A stretch of 12,229 nucleotides of DNA, taken from the NCBI GenBank assembly GCA_021819345.1, contig JAKARG010000044.1:1-12229 (forward strand), written 5' to 3'. Position 1 is the first letter of the stretch; each line of letters begins with the position of its first letter. The translations under genes were made by a program, and so were the position numbers. The notes under the pieces were generated by a model, which saw only the letters and a program-made list of their open reading frames with translations, was not told where the DNA came from and did no database searches. Positions 1-7,066 of this stretch are shown one piece after another. This DNA is from Actinomycetes bacterium. GTDB taxonomy: Bacteria; Actinomycetota; Acidimicrobiia; Acidimicrobiales; Palsa-688.

Positions 1-1
1 C

Positions 2-163
2 TTGGCCCTGATCGGGGCGACTACCGACCCGGCGGTCCACGTTGCCGGCGGGCACGGGATGTGGGGCATCACGCTCGGGCCGGTCACCGGCCGGCTCCTG
101 GCCGATCAGATCGTCACCGGTCGCCGCCGATCCGCCCTCGCAGCGTTCGACCCGCTTCGCTGA
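2..163 (+). CDS. FAD-dependent oxidoreductase of the D-amino-acid oxidase (DAO) family, C-terminal end only
   Basis: The frame is open from the window edge and ends in TGA at 161-163, giving the last 53 residues. The segment AGGHGMWGITLGPVTGRLLA matches the C-terminal FAD-binding end of DAO-family enzymes (D-amino-acid dehydrogenase or glycine-oxidase type), where the GHG-x-G-(I/M)-T-L-G-P stretch contacts the flavin. The ending FDPLR is also typical of the family. Such enzymes oxidatively deaminate amino acids using bound FAD. The N-terminal dinucleotide fold and the substrate-determining residues lie outside the window, so the substrate cannot be named. It converges with the beta-helix gene, with 43 bp between the two stop codons. 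Confidence 0.8.
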   Translation: MALIGATTDPAVHVAGGHGMWGITLGPVTGRLLADQIVTGRRRSALAAFDPLR

Positions 164-206
164 GGGTGGTCGGGCGCCGGGCCCAGACGGGTGGCCGATC
201 GCAGCG

Positions 207-1943
207 TCACCCCGAGCCCACACCGACGGCCGCGGGACAGTCTGGTCGCGCGTCGAGACTGCTCTCTGCGTCCCACCCGTAGCCGTTGACCCTTCGCCAC
301 GCTCCGAGGGTCCCGGCCTCGACCGACGAGCCGAGGCTGAAGGCCGGGGCCGTCGCCGAGAGCTGCTCGTAGTCGCTGCAGTCGAGGATGGCGCCCTGCC
401 TGCTGGCCGGGGGGGTGTCGACGGCGAGCGACGTGGTCCAGGGGTCGGACCCACCGCCGCCGACGATCGTGTTGTCCCACAGCTCCACCTCGCTCCACCG
501 CCCCCCGAGGGTGACGACGGCGTCGTGGTGGAGTCGGCGTCCACCGAAGAAGCGGCTCTGGTTGACGAAGACGTTGTCCGCGGCGTACACGTCCGAGATG
601 CTCGTGCGCGGCCCGAAGGCGTCGACGTAGAGGGCGTCGTAGGCATGGCCGGCCACCTCCGAACGTCCCGGCACCCCCGCGGGGTTGGGTCCTGTGCTCG
701 GGTCCCCCTTCCGCGTGCCGGCGCTGTCCCAGACGGTGTCGTCGGTGACGAGGATGTGCGAGCTGGACCCCCCGGCGGTCTCGGTGTCGAGGCTGATGCC
801 CTGGTCGGTCTGGGCCACGAGGTCGTGGTCGATCCAGATGTAGGCGGCGCCGTCGTCGTAGATGCCAGCGGCGTTGGGGGAGAGGGCGAGGCAGCGGCGG
901 ATGCGGGCGTCCCAGGTCCCGTAAGCGGCGTTGGACCACGTGTCGACGTCGGCGACGGTGTCGTCGACGATGAGCCCGTGCTCCGCTTGGCTGGTGCCGT
1001 CGTACCAGCCCTCGACGTCGATGCCGATGTTGTCGGCATCGGCGATCGTGTCATGCGCTACGAGGAAGTCCTCGACGTCGCCGTTGACCGCCACCGTCTC
1101 GCTCTGCCCGGTGCGGGTGCCGGTGACGGTGTCGCCCTCGACCGCCACGTGCTGCAGTGCTGCAGCCGGGCCCCGGCCGTAGGACTCGACCTCGATCCCG
1201 AAGGCGTCGACGTTGCTGTTGTCGCACCAGCGGGCCATGTCGTGGACCTCGTCGGCACGGTTGGCGATGTCGGTCACCCGGTCGTTCAGCAAGTAGACGT
1301 CCCCACAGGTCCGCTCGCCGTGGGTGAGACAGGCGGACACGGGCTCGCCGAAGCCGCGACCCACCACCTCGACCAGGATGCCGGCTGGCGTCTCCGAGGT
1401 CCCGTCCGTCCAGTAGTCCTCGATGCTGAGCCCGCGGACCTCGACCCCCGTCGAGCCGACCAGGCTGATTGCCCCCGCAACGCCGTCGTACTCGCCCGGG
1501 TCGACCGCCCGCGCCGCCACCTGCCCAGGGGCGATCACCGCTTTGCGCCCCGGTGCGGGCTCGAGCACCAGAAGGTGTGGGTCGTACTTGTTCCACACGT
1601 CGATGGGCTGGTCGAAGCGCCCCGCGAGGCAGATCACCTCGGTCCCCTGGACCCGGTTCTCCAGGTTGGCGATCAGGGCGTCGACCGGCGCGCTCGAGTG
1701 GTCTGGTCCGGGCTCGAGGACCCGATCGCATGCCGGTGCTGGCTGCAGCGGAGCACCGCTCGGGGTCACCGGGTTGGGGATGAGGCCGTCGCCCGGCCGA
1801 GGGGAGACGCCGAGCGCCTCGACCGGGAACGCGGCAGCCTCCACCGGAGGGGCAGGCTGCAGGGGCGCAGCGCCTGCGAGGAGCGTTGTGGCGCCGAGCA
1901 CCAAGGCCAGGCCCAGGTGTGTCGCCATCCGGACCTTCTGCAC
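207..1943 (-). CDS. Secreted right-handed parallel beta-helix protein, function unknown
   Basis: A 578-residue protein from a GTG start at 1943. An in-frame ATG at 1928 has a better ribosome site (AGAAGG, 5 nt upstream) and would give 573 residues, but the GTG start adds Lys and Arg to the signal-peptide n-region, so the start is unresolved. Residues 6-25 form a hydrophobic signal segment followed by an Ala/Pro-rich stretch, so export is likely. The body has recurring short units of the type hydrophobic-x-D-(D/N)-x-(V/I)-x-D, for example LIVDDTVADVDTW, HILVTDDTVWDSAG and ELWDNTIVGGG. This is the pattern of PbH1 coils in pectate-lyase-like and NosD-like proteins. Several Cys residues could form disulfides outside the cell. 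No catalytic signature of a named lyase or hydrolase was recognised. It may act on polysaccharide or be a surface adhesin. Both are inference. Confidence 0.85.
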   Translation of the reverse strand: MQKVRMATHLGLALVLGATTLLAGAAPLQPAPPVEAAAFPVEALGVSPRPGDGLIPNPVTPSGAPLQPAPACDRVLEPGPDHSSAPVDALIANLENRVQGTEVICLAGRFDQPIDVWNKYDPHLLVLEPAPGRKAVIAPGQVAARAVDPGEYDGVAGAISLVGSTGVEVRGLSIEDYWTDGTSETPAGILVEVVGRGFGEPVSACLTHGERTCGDVYLLNDRVTDIANRADEVHDMARWCDNSNVDAFGIEVESYGRGPAAALQHVAVEGDTVTGTRTGQSETVAVNGDVEDFLVAHDTIADADNIGIDVEGWYDGTSQAEHGLIVDDTVADVDTWSNAAYGTWDARIRRCLALSPNAAGIYDDGAAYIWIDHDLVAQTDQGISLDTETAGGSSSHILVTDDTVWDSAGTRKGDPSTGPNPAGVPGRSEVAGHAYDALYVDAFGPRTSISDVYAADNVFVNQSRFFGGRRLHHDAVVTLGGRWSEVELWDNTIVGGGGSDPWTTSLAVDTPPASRQGAILDCSDYEQLSATAPAFSLGSSVEAGTLGAWRRVNGYGWDAESSLDARPDCPAAVGVGSG

Positions 1944-2170
1944 GGCGGGCAGGGTAGCGATCTCCTCGGCGTGCCACGAAGAGCCCTATGGGCCTCACCT
2001 CGGCTCGGGAGTCCCGAGGCGGTCATCCGCAGCCCTCCGAACCGGCAGCGACGACCGGTGGGGTGGGCACCTCGGTGTTGCTCCATCCGTAACGGGTGAC
2101 CCCGAGCCGGTTGGTGTGGGTCCCAGGCGTGGACACACCCCCGCACTATCGTCCCCAGCAGGACCAAACC

Positions 2171-2175
2171 GGAGG
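2171..2175 (+). promoter_or_regulatory. Ribosome-binding site of the methyltransferase gene
   Basis: GGAGG lies 6 nt before the ATG at 2182. It fixes the methyltransferase start, although the same reading frame is open far upstream. Confidence 0.75.
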
Positions 2176-2181
2176 ACTGCG

Positions 2182-3083
2182 ATGCTCGACCTCACCGGAC
2201 GAAGCGGTGACTACGTGGTACTCGGCGACAACGCTGACGTGCTGCCCAAGTTGCCAGATCAGTCGTTCCAGCTCATCTACATCGACCCTCCGTTCAACAC
2301 CGGGAAGGTCCAGCAACGCCTGACGCTCCAAACCCGCCGATCCGAGAACGGGGACCGCATCGGCTTTGGCGGTCGAAGCTACGTGACGGTCGAGACCGGC
2401 CGTAAGTCCTACGGAGACGAGTTCGATGACTACCTCGGTTTCATCGGCCCAAGACTCGAAGAATCTCGCCGCCTGCTCACTGACGACGGACCCTCTACTT
2501 CCACATCGACTTCCGCGAAGCTCATTACTGCAAGATCCTTCTCGACGAGATCTTCGGCTGGGACAGCTTTCTGAACGAAGTCATCTGGGCCTACGACTAC
2601 GGCGGCCGACCGAAGAACCGCTGGCCCGCCAAGCACGACACGATCCTCGTCTACGTTCGCGATCCAGACCGTTACTACTTCGACCAAGACGCCGTGGAGA
2701 GGATCCCGTACATGGCACCGGGGCTCGTTACCGCCGAGAAGGCAGAGCGTGGCAAGGTGCCCACGGATGTGTGGTGGCACACGATCGTGCCTACCAACGG
2801 TAAGGAGAAGACAGGCTATCCCAGTCAAAAGCCCGAAGGGGTCCTTCGCCGCGTCGTGCAAGCCTCCTCTTCACCAGGCAGCTGGGTCCTAGACTTCTTT
2901 GCGGGTAGCGGAACGACGGGTGCGGCGGCACGCCAGCTCGGTCGAAGAACGGTCCTCGTAGACAACAGTTCGGAGGCGCTCGCGGTCATGCAGCGGCGCC
3001 TGGGGACGAGCGGGATCACCTACCTCGACGTCCAAGGCGAACACCTCACGTGCCCTGAAGATGTGCCAGCGGCGCTCTTCTGA
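2182..3083 (+). pseudogene. Site-specific DNA methyltransferase (N6-adenine/N4-cytosine, beta class), frameshifted
   Basis: The catalytic motif IV appears as IYIDPPFNTG (D35-F38). The AdoMet-binding motif FAGSG lies about residue 238, near the C terminus. The order motif IV, target-recognition region, motif I defines the beta class (CcrM/HinfI type). The gene would encode about 300 residues, a normal length, but one base is missing near 2488-2492. The first frame reads ...LLTDDG and then runs out of family-like sequence to a stop at 2574. The frame one base earlier continues with TLYFHIDFREAHYCKILL and runs to the TGA at 3083. Restoring one base at GG?-ACC rejoins the protein. The product as written lacks motif I and would be inactive. 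A sequencing error or a real mutation are both possible. The gene converges on a nuclease fragment 16 bp downstream. Confidence 0.88.
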
Positions 3084-3099
3084 GACCACTCCCACCCGG

Positions 3100-3321
3100 C
3101 TACGACCTCAGCCACTCCTTCAGCTGGCCAAAGTCTCGTCGGTAGACAGAGAACGAGTCCACGGCAGTTCTTGAAGGATAGAACCAGTGGGTATTGCTGT
3201 CTTGATGCTGAATGGTTATGGCGCCCGAGTCGATGAGAGCTGCCACGTTCGGTGCGTCGATGACCCAGTAAACGAGCCCGTCCGGCCGCCCCGACAAGCA
3301 GACCACGGCGTCGTATTTCAT
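3100..3321 (-). pseudogene. C-terminal half of a PD-(D/E)xK nuclease (restriction-endonuclease-like), split by insertion
   Basis: The fragment reads GTM-KYDAVVCLSGRPDGLVYWV and ends with QLKEWLRS at a TAG at 3100. The pattern YDxVVCLxGRPDGLVYWVI, then a WF motif near the end, resembles the region after the ExK motif in small restriction-type nucleases. The frame stays open upstream to 3444 (a TTG at 3387 is possible), but the residues before GTM do not look like this family. The missing N-terminal half is on the same strand at 7309-7094 and also ends in GTM. Both copies use the identical bases GGGAACGATG in the same frame. Joined at that point, the parts give a continuous 144-residue protein. 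The family call rests on pattern recognition. The split rests on the shared frame and repeat. Confidence 0.65.
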
Positions 3322-3328
3322 CGTTCCC
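3319..3328. repeat. Direct repeat CATCGTTCCC, left copy (candidate target-site duplication)
   Basis: Identical to 7094-7103 in the same orientation. Both copies encode G-T-M in the two nuclease halves. The length (9-10 bp) fits the 8-10 bp duplications made by ISAs1-family elements. The last C may belong to the IS end instead. Confidence 0.7.
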
Positions 3329-3345
3329 ACGGAGTAGCTCAAAGT
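3328..3345 (+). repeat. Left terminal inverted repeat of the IS
   Basis: CACGGAGTAGCTCAAAGT. It pairs with 5934-5951 at 17 of 18 positions. Confidence 0.7.
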
Positions 3346-3518
3346 AGCAGCGCCGTAGTTACATGAGCCTGAGCTCGGCTGACGCAATGTGACGTCTGGC
3401 CGGAGAAACGCCTGAGCAACCGAAGGGTCCGTCCATCGGTCGAGTTATCCGGATTCTGGGACGCGTGGAGGCAAGGCCTCGGATGTCGGAGCGGTAGAGG
3501 GGCTGGAGGTCGAGTCGG

Positions 3519-3902
3519 TCAGGCTCTGGACAAGCGAGTGCTGTTGACCTCGATGACCACGTCATCGATGTTGTTGCAAATCGGCGTGTAGTTGTCGGCG
3601 CTGCGCCAAGGCGCGTCGGTGATGACGGCGTGCTCGATCTCCTCGACGAACATCGAGCGCCAGCGCTGCCAAGGATCAGCGCTGTGCCCGCTGCGAGTGA
3701 CGGTGGGCTCCACCTGGTATACGACGACCTTGGCCCGGCCGGCCTTCCAGCCGAGGACGTGGGGGCAGATGAGGCGTTGGAGATCGTGGTAGCGCACCGA
3801 GAGCGCTCGGCGGCTCGTGATGGCCTCTTCGAGGACCGCCCAGGGGATCGGTCGGCTGCCGAGAGAGGCGGCGGGCGCGACGCGGCCCTTGCCAGTCGCC
3901 AT
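3519..3902 (-). CDS. Small WYL-like domain protein, IS passenger
   Basis: A 127-residue protein with ATG at 3902 and TGA at 3519. Residues 21-96 follow the pattern of stand-alone WYL-like proteins: a helix (VLEEAITSRRALSVRYHDL), a strand, PHVLGW at residues 47-52, a VVVYQ strand and then PWQRWRSMFVEEIE. The literal W-Y-L triplet is not present. WYL domains sense nucleotides or nucleic acids and often sit in defence or regulatory genes. A stand-alone copy has no assigned reaction. The gene lies 20 bp after the transposase stop on the same strand and inside the IS inverted repeats, so it is probably co-transcribed and mobile with the element. No clear Shine-Dalgarno site precedes it. It could instead be host DNA trapped by the element. 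Confidence 0.65.
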   Translation of the reverse strand: MATGKGRVAPAASLGSRPIPWAVLEEAITSRRALSVRYHDLQRLICPHVLGWKAGRAKVVVYQVEPTVTRSGHSADPWQRWRSMFVEEIEHAVITDAPWRSADNYTPICNNIDDVVIEVNSTRLSRA

Positions 3903-3910
3903 TGCCGGTT

Positions 3911-3919
3911 GTATCAGCT
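3911..3919. repeat. Direct repeat GTATCAGCT, left copy
   Basis: Identical and in the same orientation as 5922-5930. The pair brackets the transposase gene alone (3923-5857). It could be a 9-bp target duplication of a nested insertion, but no inverted repeats are visible just inside it. Confidence 0.45.
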
Positions 3920-3922
3920 GGC

Positions 3923-5857
3923 CTAGAGGCCGAGCAGCTCGAACGCGAGAGCGGGTTGACGGGATGTCTTTCGCAACGCCTGGGCGATGTTGGTGACCCC
4001 TGCGAGACGGAGCACGCTGATCACGAGGTTGCGCATGACCGCCAACGCCCGGGGCGCGGATGCCGAGCGGACCTTCGAGGCGTCCTCGCCCATGGTGGCG
4101 TCACGGACCCAGTGCAGCCCGTTCTCTATCCCCCAGTGGCCGCGTGCTGCCGCCGCGATGCGGGCTGGGCTGGCCCGGCGGGGACTTGCGCTGGTCACCG
4201 CCCAGGCAGTCTCGGTCGAGCGGGCCTGGCCGGTCTTGGCGTCGGTGACCTCCCGGTCGATGCGGACCACGGCGGCCACGTGGGGGAACTCGACCAGTCC
4301 GTCGGGGGTGGCCGCGACGCGAACGGTTCGGGTCTCGATGCGCCCGTGGCCCTTCGATGTCTCGACACAGGGCTCGGCGAAGCGCTCGGGGGCGGTGCAG
4401 GCGATCTCGTTCAGCAGGCTTGGCTGGTTCTCCTTGACGAACAACAGGTAGTCGGCCCCCTTGTCGCCGACGAGGAAGTTCGCATGCTCACGCTGCGCGA
4501 GCATGGCGTCTGCGGTGACCAGGCAGTCGGTGAGGTCTAGGCTCTCGAGCAGCGGACGGAACGCCGTTATCTCGTTGGTCTTGTGGTCGACCTCACGCTG
4601 GGCGATCACGACCTGTTCGGCATGGGTCATCGCAGCGAGCAGGTGGGTCGCCCGCCCGTCGGGCTGGCGTGCTCCTCGCAGGCTCTTGCCGTCCACCGAG
4701 AGCCCGAAGAGCACTGCCGGCTCCTCGTGCTCAGCCGTCTCGACCTTGACCTCGGCGCCGGCCTCATCGTCGATAGGACTCTCGGCCTCGGCCTCGGCCT
4801 CGGCCTCGGCCTCGGCCGCTTTCTCTCCGTCTCCTCGGGCTGCGCGTTCTCTGTCCCCTCGAGCCGCGCGCTGCTGTGCCGTGCGCTTGGCTCGCACCTG
4901 CGCTTCGAGGGTCTCACAGACGACCCGGTCGAGCTCCTCTCGGTCGATGGCGCCGAGCGCCCGTTTGAACGTGGACAGCGACGGTGGGCGCAGCGCGCCG
5001 GTGCTCGGGCTGCGCCGTAGGTGCAGGCGCAACAACAGCTCCTCGGGCAGGTCGGCGGCCCACTCGGCGATGCCGGTCACATGAGCGGTCCCGGCGAGCA
5101 TCGCCACCGCGCACACGAGCAGGATCGACGCCAGTTCGTGGCGGATCCCCCTGGGCTTGCGGTGGTCGGCTATCGCCTGGAGCTTGGCGTACAGCCCGTC
5201 GTCGCCTTCGATCACTACCCGGTTCAGATCGACCATGTGGGATCTCCTGTTGTCGTCGGAGCAGAGCGCGGGGTGATTGAAGCCCGCAGAGAGCACTGCG
5301 GCAGCGTCGGGCCGCAGCGGGTAGAGCCAGGCGACCTTGGGCTGGCCGTGGTAGATCCAGGCACCGTTGCGCCGGGCGAACCCCGAGGTCTTGCCGACCT
5401 CGATGAAGTTCGCCGCCCGATAGCAGGTGCCGGGGTGACGGGCAGGGTCGCTGAAGGTCTCGACCAGTAGCAACGGGTGCCCGTAGGTGGCCTCTACGTC
5501 TGAGCTCAGCCGGCGCAGGCTGCGCGCGAGCACCGCAGAGGCAAGGTTGGGGCGCCTCGCCCCGGGCAGCACGCAGAACCGTTGATTGTTCATCACATAG
5601 CGCAACCGGCGGTTCTTGGTCTCCTCGGACCAGCCCACGTAGGCCTCTCGGCCGCGAAGCGACAGCGCTGCGGAACCGTGACCGAGGAGCGCCACCCACT
5701 GGTCGCCTTCGACCGCGACGTGGCGGATCGTTCGACCGTAGAGGTGATGACCCAAGAAGTGGTGCTCGTCGAGCAGCTCGTTGAACCGATCGACCTCGGC
5801 GGGCCTCACCAGGCGAACCGAGAGTGCCCGAGCCTTCTCGTGAGCGTCAGTTCTCAT
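3923..5857 (-). CDS. ISAs1-family DDE transposase with N-terminal DruA (DUF4338) domain
   Basis: The ATG at 5857 gives 644 residues. GTG at 5860 and TTG at 5905 are in-frame alternatives, and no strong ribosome site separates them. Residues about 14-180 match the DruA/DUF4338 domain: MNNQRFCVLPGARRPNLAS, then LLLVETFSDPARHPGTCYRAANF and a WLYPLRPDA end. DruA is a component of the Druantia anti-phage system. Residues about 220-290 resemble the ISAs1-associated N-terminal transposase domain (KLQAIADHRKPRGIRHELAS). The catalytic domain shows LSVDGKSLRGA (D389), TADAMLAQ (D450) and GHWGIENGLHWV (E578), the expected DDE triad, so the enzyme looks intact. A charged linker at residues 315-375 contains six Ala-Glu dipeptides. 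The role of the DruA part in transposition is not established. It may provide DNA-end recognition. Confidence 0.9.
   Translation of the reverse strand: MRTDAHEKARALSVRLVRPAEVDRFNELLDEHHFLGHHLYGRTIRHVAVEGDQWVALLGHGSAALSLRGREAYVGWSEETKNRRLRYVMNNQRFCVLPGARRPNLASAVLARSLRRLSSDVEATYGHPLLLVETFSDPARHPGTCYRAANFIEVGKTSGFARRNGAWIYHGQPKVAWLYPLRPDAAAVLSAGFNHPALCSDDNRRSHMVDLNRVVIEGDDGLYAKLQAIADHRKPRGIRHELASILLVCAVAMLAGTAHVTGIAEWAADLPEELLLRLHLRRSPSTGALRPPSLSTFKRALGAIDREELDRVVCETLEAQVRAKRTAQQRAARGDRERAARGDGEKAAEAEAEAEAEAESPIDDEAGAEVKVETAEHEEPAVLFGLSVDGKSLRGARQPDGRATHLLAAMTHAEQVVIAQREVDHKTNEITAFRPLLESLDLTDCLVTADAMLAQREHANFLVGDKGADYLLFVKENQPSLLNEIACTAPERFAEPCVETSKGHGRIETRTVRVAATPDGLVEFPHVAAVVRIDREVTDAKTGQARSTETAWAVTSASPRRASPARIAAAARGHWGIENGLHWVRDATMGEDASKVRSASAPRALAVMRNLVISVLRLAGVTNIAQALRKTSRQPALAFELLGL
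4781..4816. repeat. Six perfect tandem CTCGGC hexamers inside the transposase gene
   Basis: They encode Ala-Glu repeats in the linker between the DruA/helical region and the DDE domain. A hexamer array changes length without breaking the frame. Confidence 0.9.
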
Positions 5858-5921
5858 CACCCAGCTTGTAGCACCTACGGCGGCAACCGTCCAGCCGAGC
5901 GACAAACACCCAGCTCAGCGG

Positions 5922-5930
5922 GTATCAGCT
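5922..5930. repeat. Direct repeat GTATCAGCT, right copy
   Basis: Exact copy of 3911-3919. It lies 3 bp inside the right inverted repeat of the element. Confidence 0.45.
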
Positions 5931-5933
5931 AGG

Positions 5934-5951
5934 ACTTTGAGCTACTCCCTG
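5934..5951 (-). repeat. Right terminal inverted repeat of the IS
   Basis: ACTTTGAGCTACTCCCTG, complement of the left end with one mismatch. In the plus frame it contributes DFELLP to the truncated TPR frame, directly after an in-frame TAG at 5930-5932. Confidence 0.7.
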
Positions 5952-5992
5952 TCGGCGCAGACGACCCCAGAACGCTCGCGGCCCGCGGCGAG

Positions 5993-6448
5993 TTGGCGTG
6001 GTGGCTCGGTGAGTCGGGCCGCGTCAGTGAGGCGGTCGAAGCATTCGAGGCGCTCCTCGCCGACGAAATCAGCCTCCTCGGGGCCGGCCACCCCGACACT
6101 CTCGCTAGCCGGAACAGCCTCGCGCACTGGCTAGGCATGACCGGGCGTGTCAATGAAGCGGTCGAACAGCTCAGAGCGGTCCTCGCCGACGAAGTCAGCC
6201 TCCTCGGGGCCGGCCACCGTAGTACTCTTGTTACCTGGAACACCCTGACCTTCTGGCTGGGAAGGTCGGGCCGTCTCAATGAAGCGGTCGAACAGGCGCA
6301 GGCACTGCTAGCCGACGACATCAGGGTCCTCGGACCCGACCACCCCGACACCCTCGCCACCCGGGCCAGCGTTGCCTTTTGGCAAGCAATGTCGGGACAA
6401 GTGGAGGAGGCGGTCGAGCAGCTCTTGGCGCTCCTAGAGCGGCCCGCT
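5993..6448 (+). repeat. 126-bp tandem TPR-coding repeats
   Basis: Units start at 5993, 6119, 6245 and 6371 (the last one partial). The segments following CCTCGCCGACGAA in the first two units are almost identical in DNA, which points to recent duplication. Confidence 0.8.
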
Positions 6449-7066
6449 GATATCGAGTTGACAACCTCACCAGCCCTCAGCACCATCGTCGCTGTGAACG
6501 TCGAGGTGCGCGACTACCAGCCCGGCGACGAGGAAGCGTGGCTGCGCTGCCGGGTTCTATCTTTTCTCCATACCGCCTACTTCGACGACGTGCAGGTAGC
6601 CCACCCCTCGCCCCCGTCGCCGGGCTTCGGGCTGGTCGCTGTCGAGGGAGGCGACCTGGTGGGCGTCATCGACGTGAGCGTCTCAGCCTTCGAAGAGCTC
6701 GCCACGATCGAGACCGTGGCGGTCCACCCCGACGCCCAGCACCGAGGTGTCGGGACCGCACTGCTGAGCGAAGCGCGCTACAGATCGCTTCGCGCTGGGG
6801 CCACCATGATCGACGCGTGGACACGCGACGACGAGCCGACCCTGCGCTGGTACCGCTCACGCGGCTTCGTCGAGAGCGACCACTACTTGCACGTTTACGC
6901 CAACTACTACACTGCCGCAGACGAGCCCGGACGCGCCGTCGAATCGACTCGGCTGGGACTGAAGCCGGTCATCGTCTTCTCGCACGCGAAAATGGACGCC
7001 GCGCAGGAACTGCGGGGCAGCTTTGCTCGAGTCCACGTCTGCCGGAGATTCTCCCAGCCCTTATAG
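5993..7066 (+). CDS. 5'-truncated TPR protein fused in frame to a GNAT N-acetyltransferase
   Basis: The frame is open from 5933, just after a TAG at the IS end. The TTG at 5993 is only a formal start with no good ribosome site. Residues 1-150 form 3.6 tetratricopeptide repeats of exactly 42 residues (units begin at 5993, 6119, 6245 and 6371). The LGxxHPDTLAxRxxLAxWLGxxGR pattern is typical of actinobacterial NB-ARC/TPR signalling proteins, whose N-terminal part is missing here. From about residue 168 (GTG at 6494) comes a complete GNAT domain of about 190 residues, with ATIETVAVHPD, the acetyl-CoA loop QHRGVG (249-254), the RWYRSRGF motif and an intact C terminus VHVCRRF. GNAT enzymes transfer acetyl from acetyl-CoA to amines; the substrate is unknown. 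The GNAT may be translated alone from 6494. The TPR part looks like a gene remnant cut by the IS. Confidence 0.75.
   Translation: MAWWLGESGRVSEAVEAFEALLADEISLLGAGHPDTLASRNSLAHWLGMTGRVNEAVEQLRAVLADEVSLLGAGHRSTLVTWNTLTFWLGRSGRLNEAVEQAQALLADDIRVLGPDHPDTLATRASVAFWQAMSGQVEEAVEQLLALLERPADIELTTSPALSTIVAVNVEVRDYQPGDEEAWLRCRVLSFLHTAYFDDVQVAHPSPPSPGFGLVAVEGGDLVGVIDVSVSAFEELATIETVAVHPDAQHRGVGTALLSEARYRSLRAGATMIDAWTRDDEPTLRWYRSRGFVESDHYLHVYANYYTAADEPGRAVESTRLGLKPVIVFSHAKMDAAQELRGSFARVHVCRRFSQPL

Larger units (their letters stand above)
3328..5951 (-). mobile_element. ISAs1-family insertion sequence with DruA-fused transposase and a passenger gene
   Basis: The element is about 2.6 kb and is bounded by inverted repeats CACGGAGTAGCTCAAAGT (3328-3345) and its complement at 5934-5951, which differ at one of 18 positions. 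It carries the transposase (3923-5857) and a co-oriented 127-codon WYL-like gene 20 bp downstream. It is longer than common ISAs1 elements (known family size roughly 1.2-1.5 kb) because of the fused DruA domain and the passenger gene. The left end abuts the interrupted nuclease gene and the right end abuts a truncated TPR gene. The 8 bp next to the two ends do not match each other, so the element is not flanked by its own simple duplication. The matching duplicate lies 1.1 kb further right, at 7094. Confidence 0.65.

Noticed and set aside
42..2099. Long plus-strand open frame of 685 codons
   Set aside because: It is antisense to the beta-helix gene. Its composition is a G/V/D/R-rich shadow without domain pattern, while the minus strand has a signal peptide and clear coil repeats.
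3359..3565. Small minus-strand frame of 68 codons between the nuclease fragment and the WYL-like gene
   Set aside because: Arg/Pro-rich low-complexity product overlapping two better-supported features, with no start signal.
3902..5470. Several plus-strand open frames over the transposase
   Set aside because: They are complements of the transposase reading frame and show no family pattern.
5993..6448. Possible CRISPR or satellite array from 126-bp spaced similarity
   Set aside because: The period is 42 codons and encodes TPR helices; there are no spacers. No CRISPR array was seen anywhere in the window.
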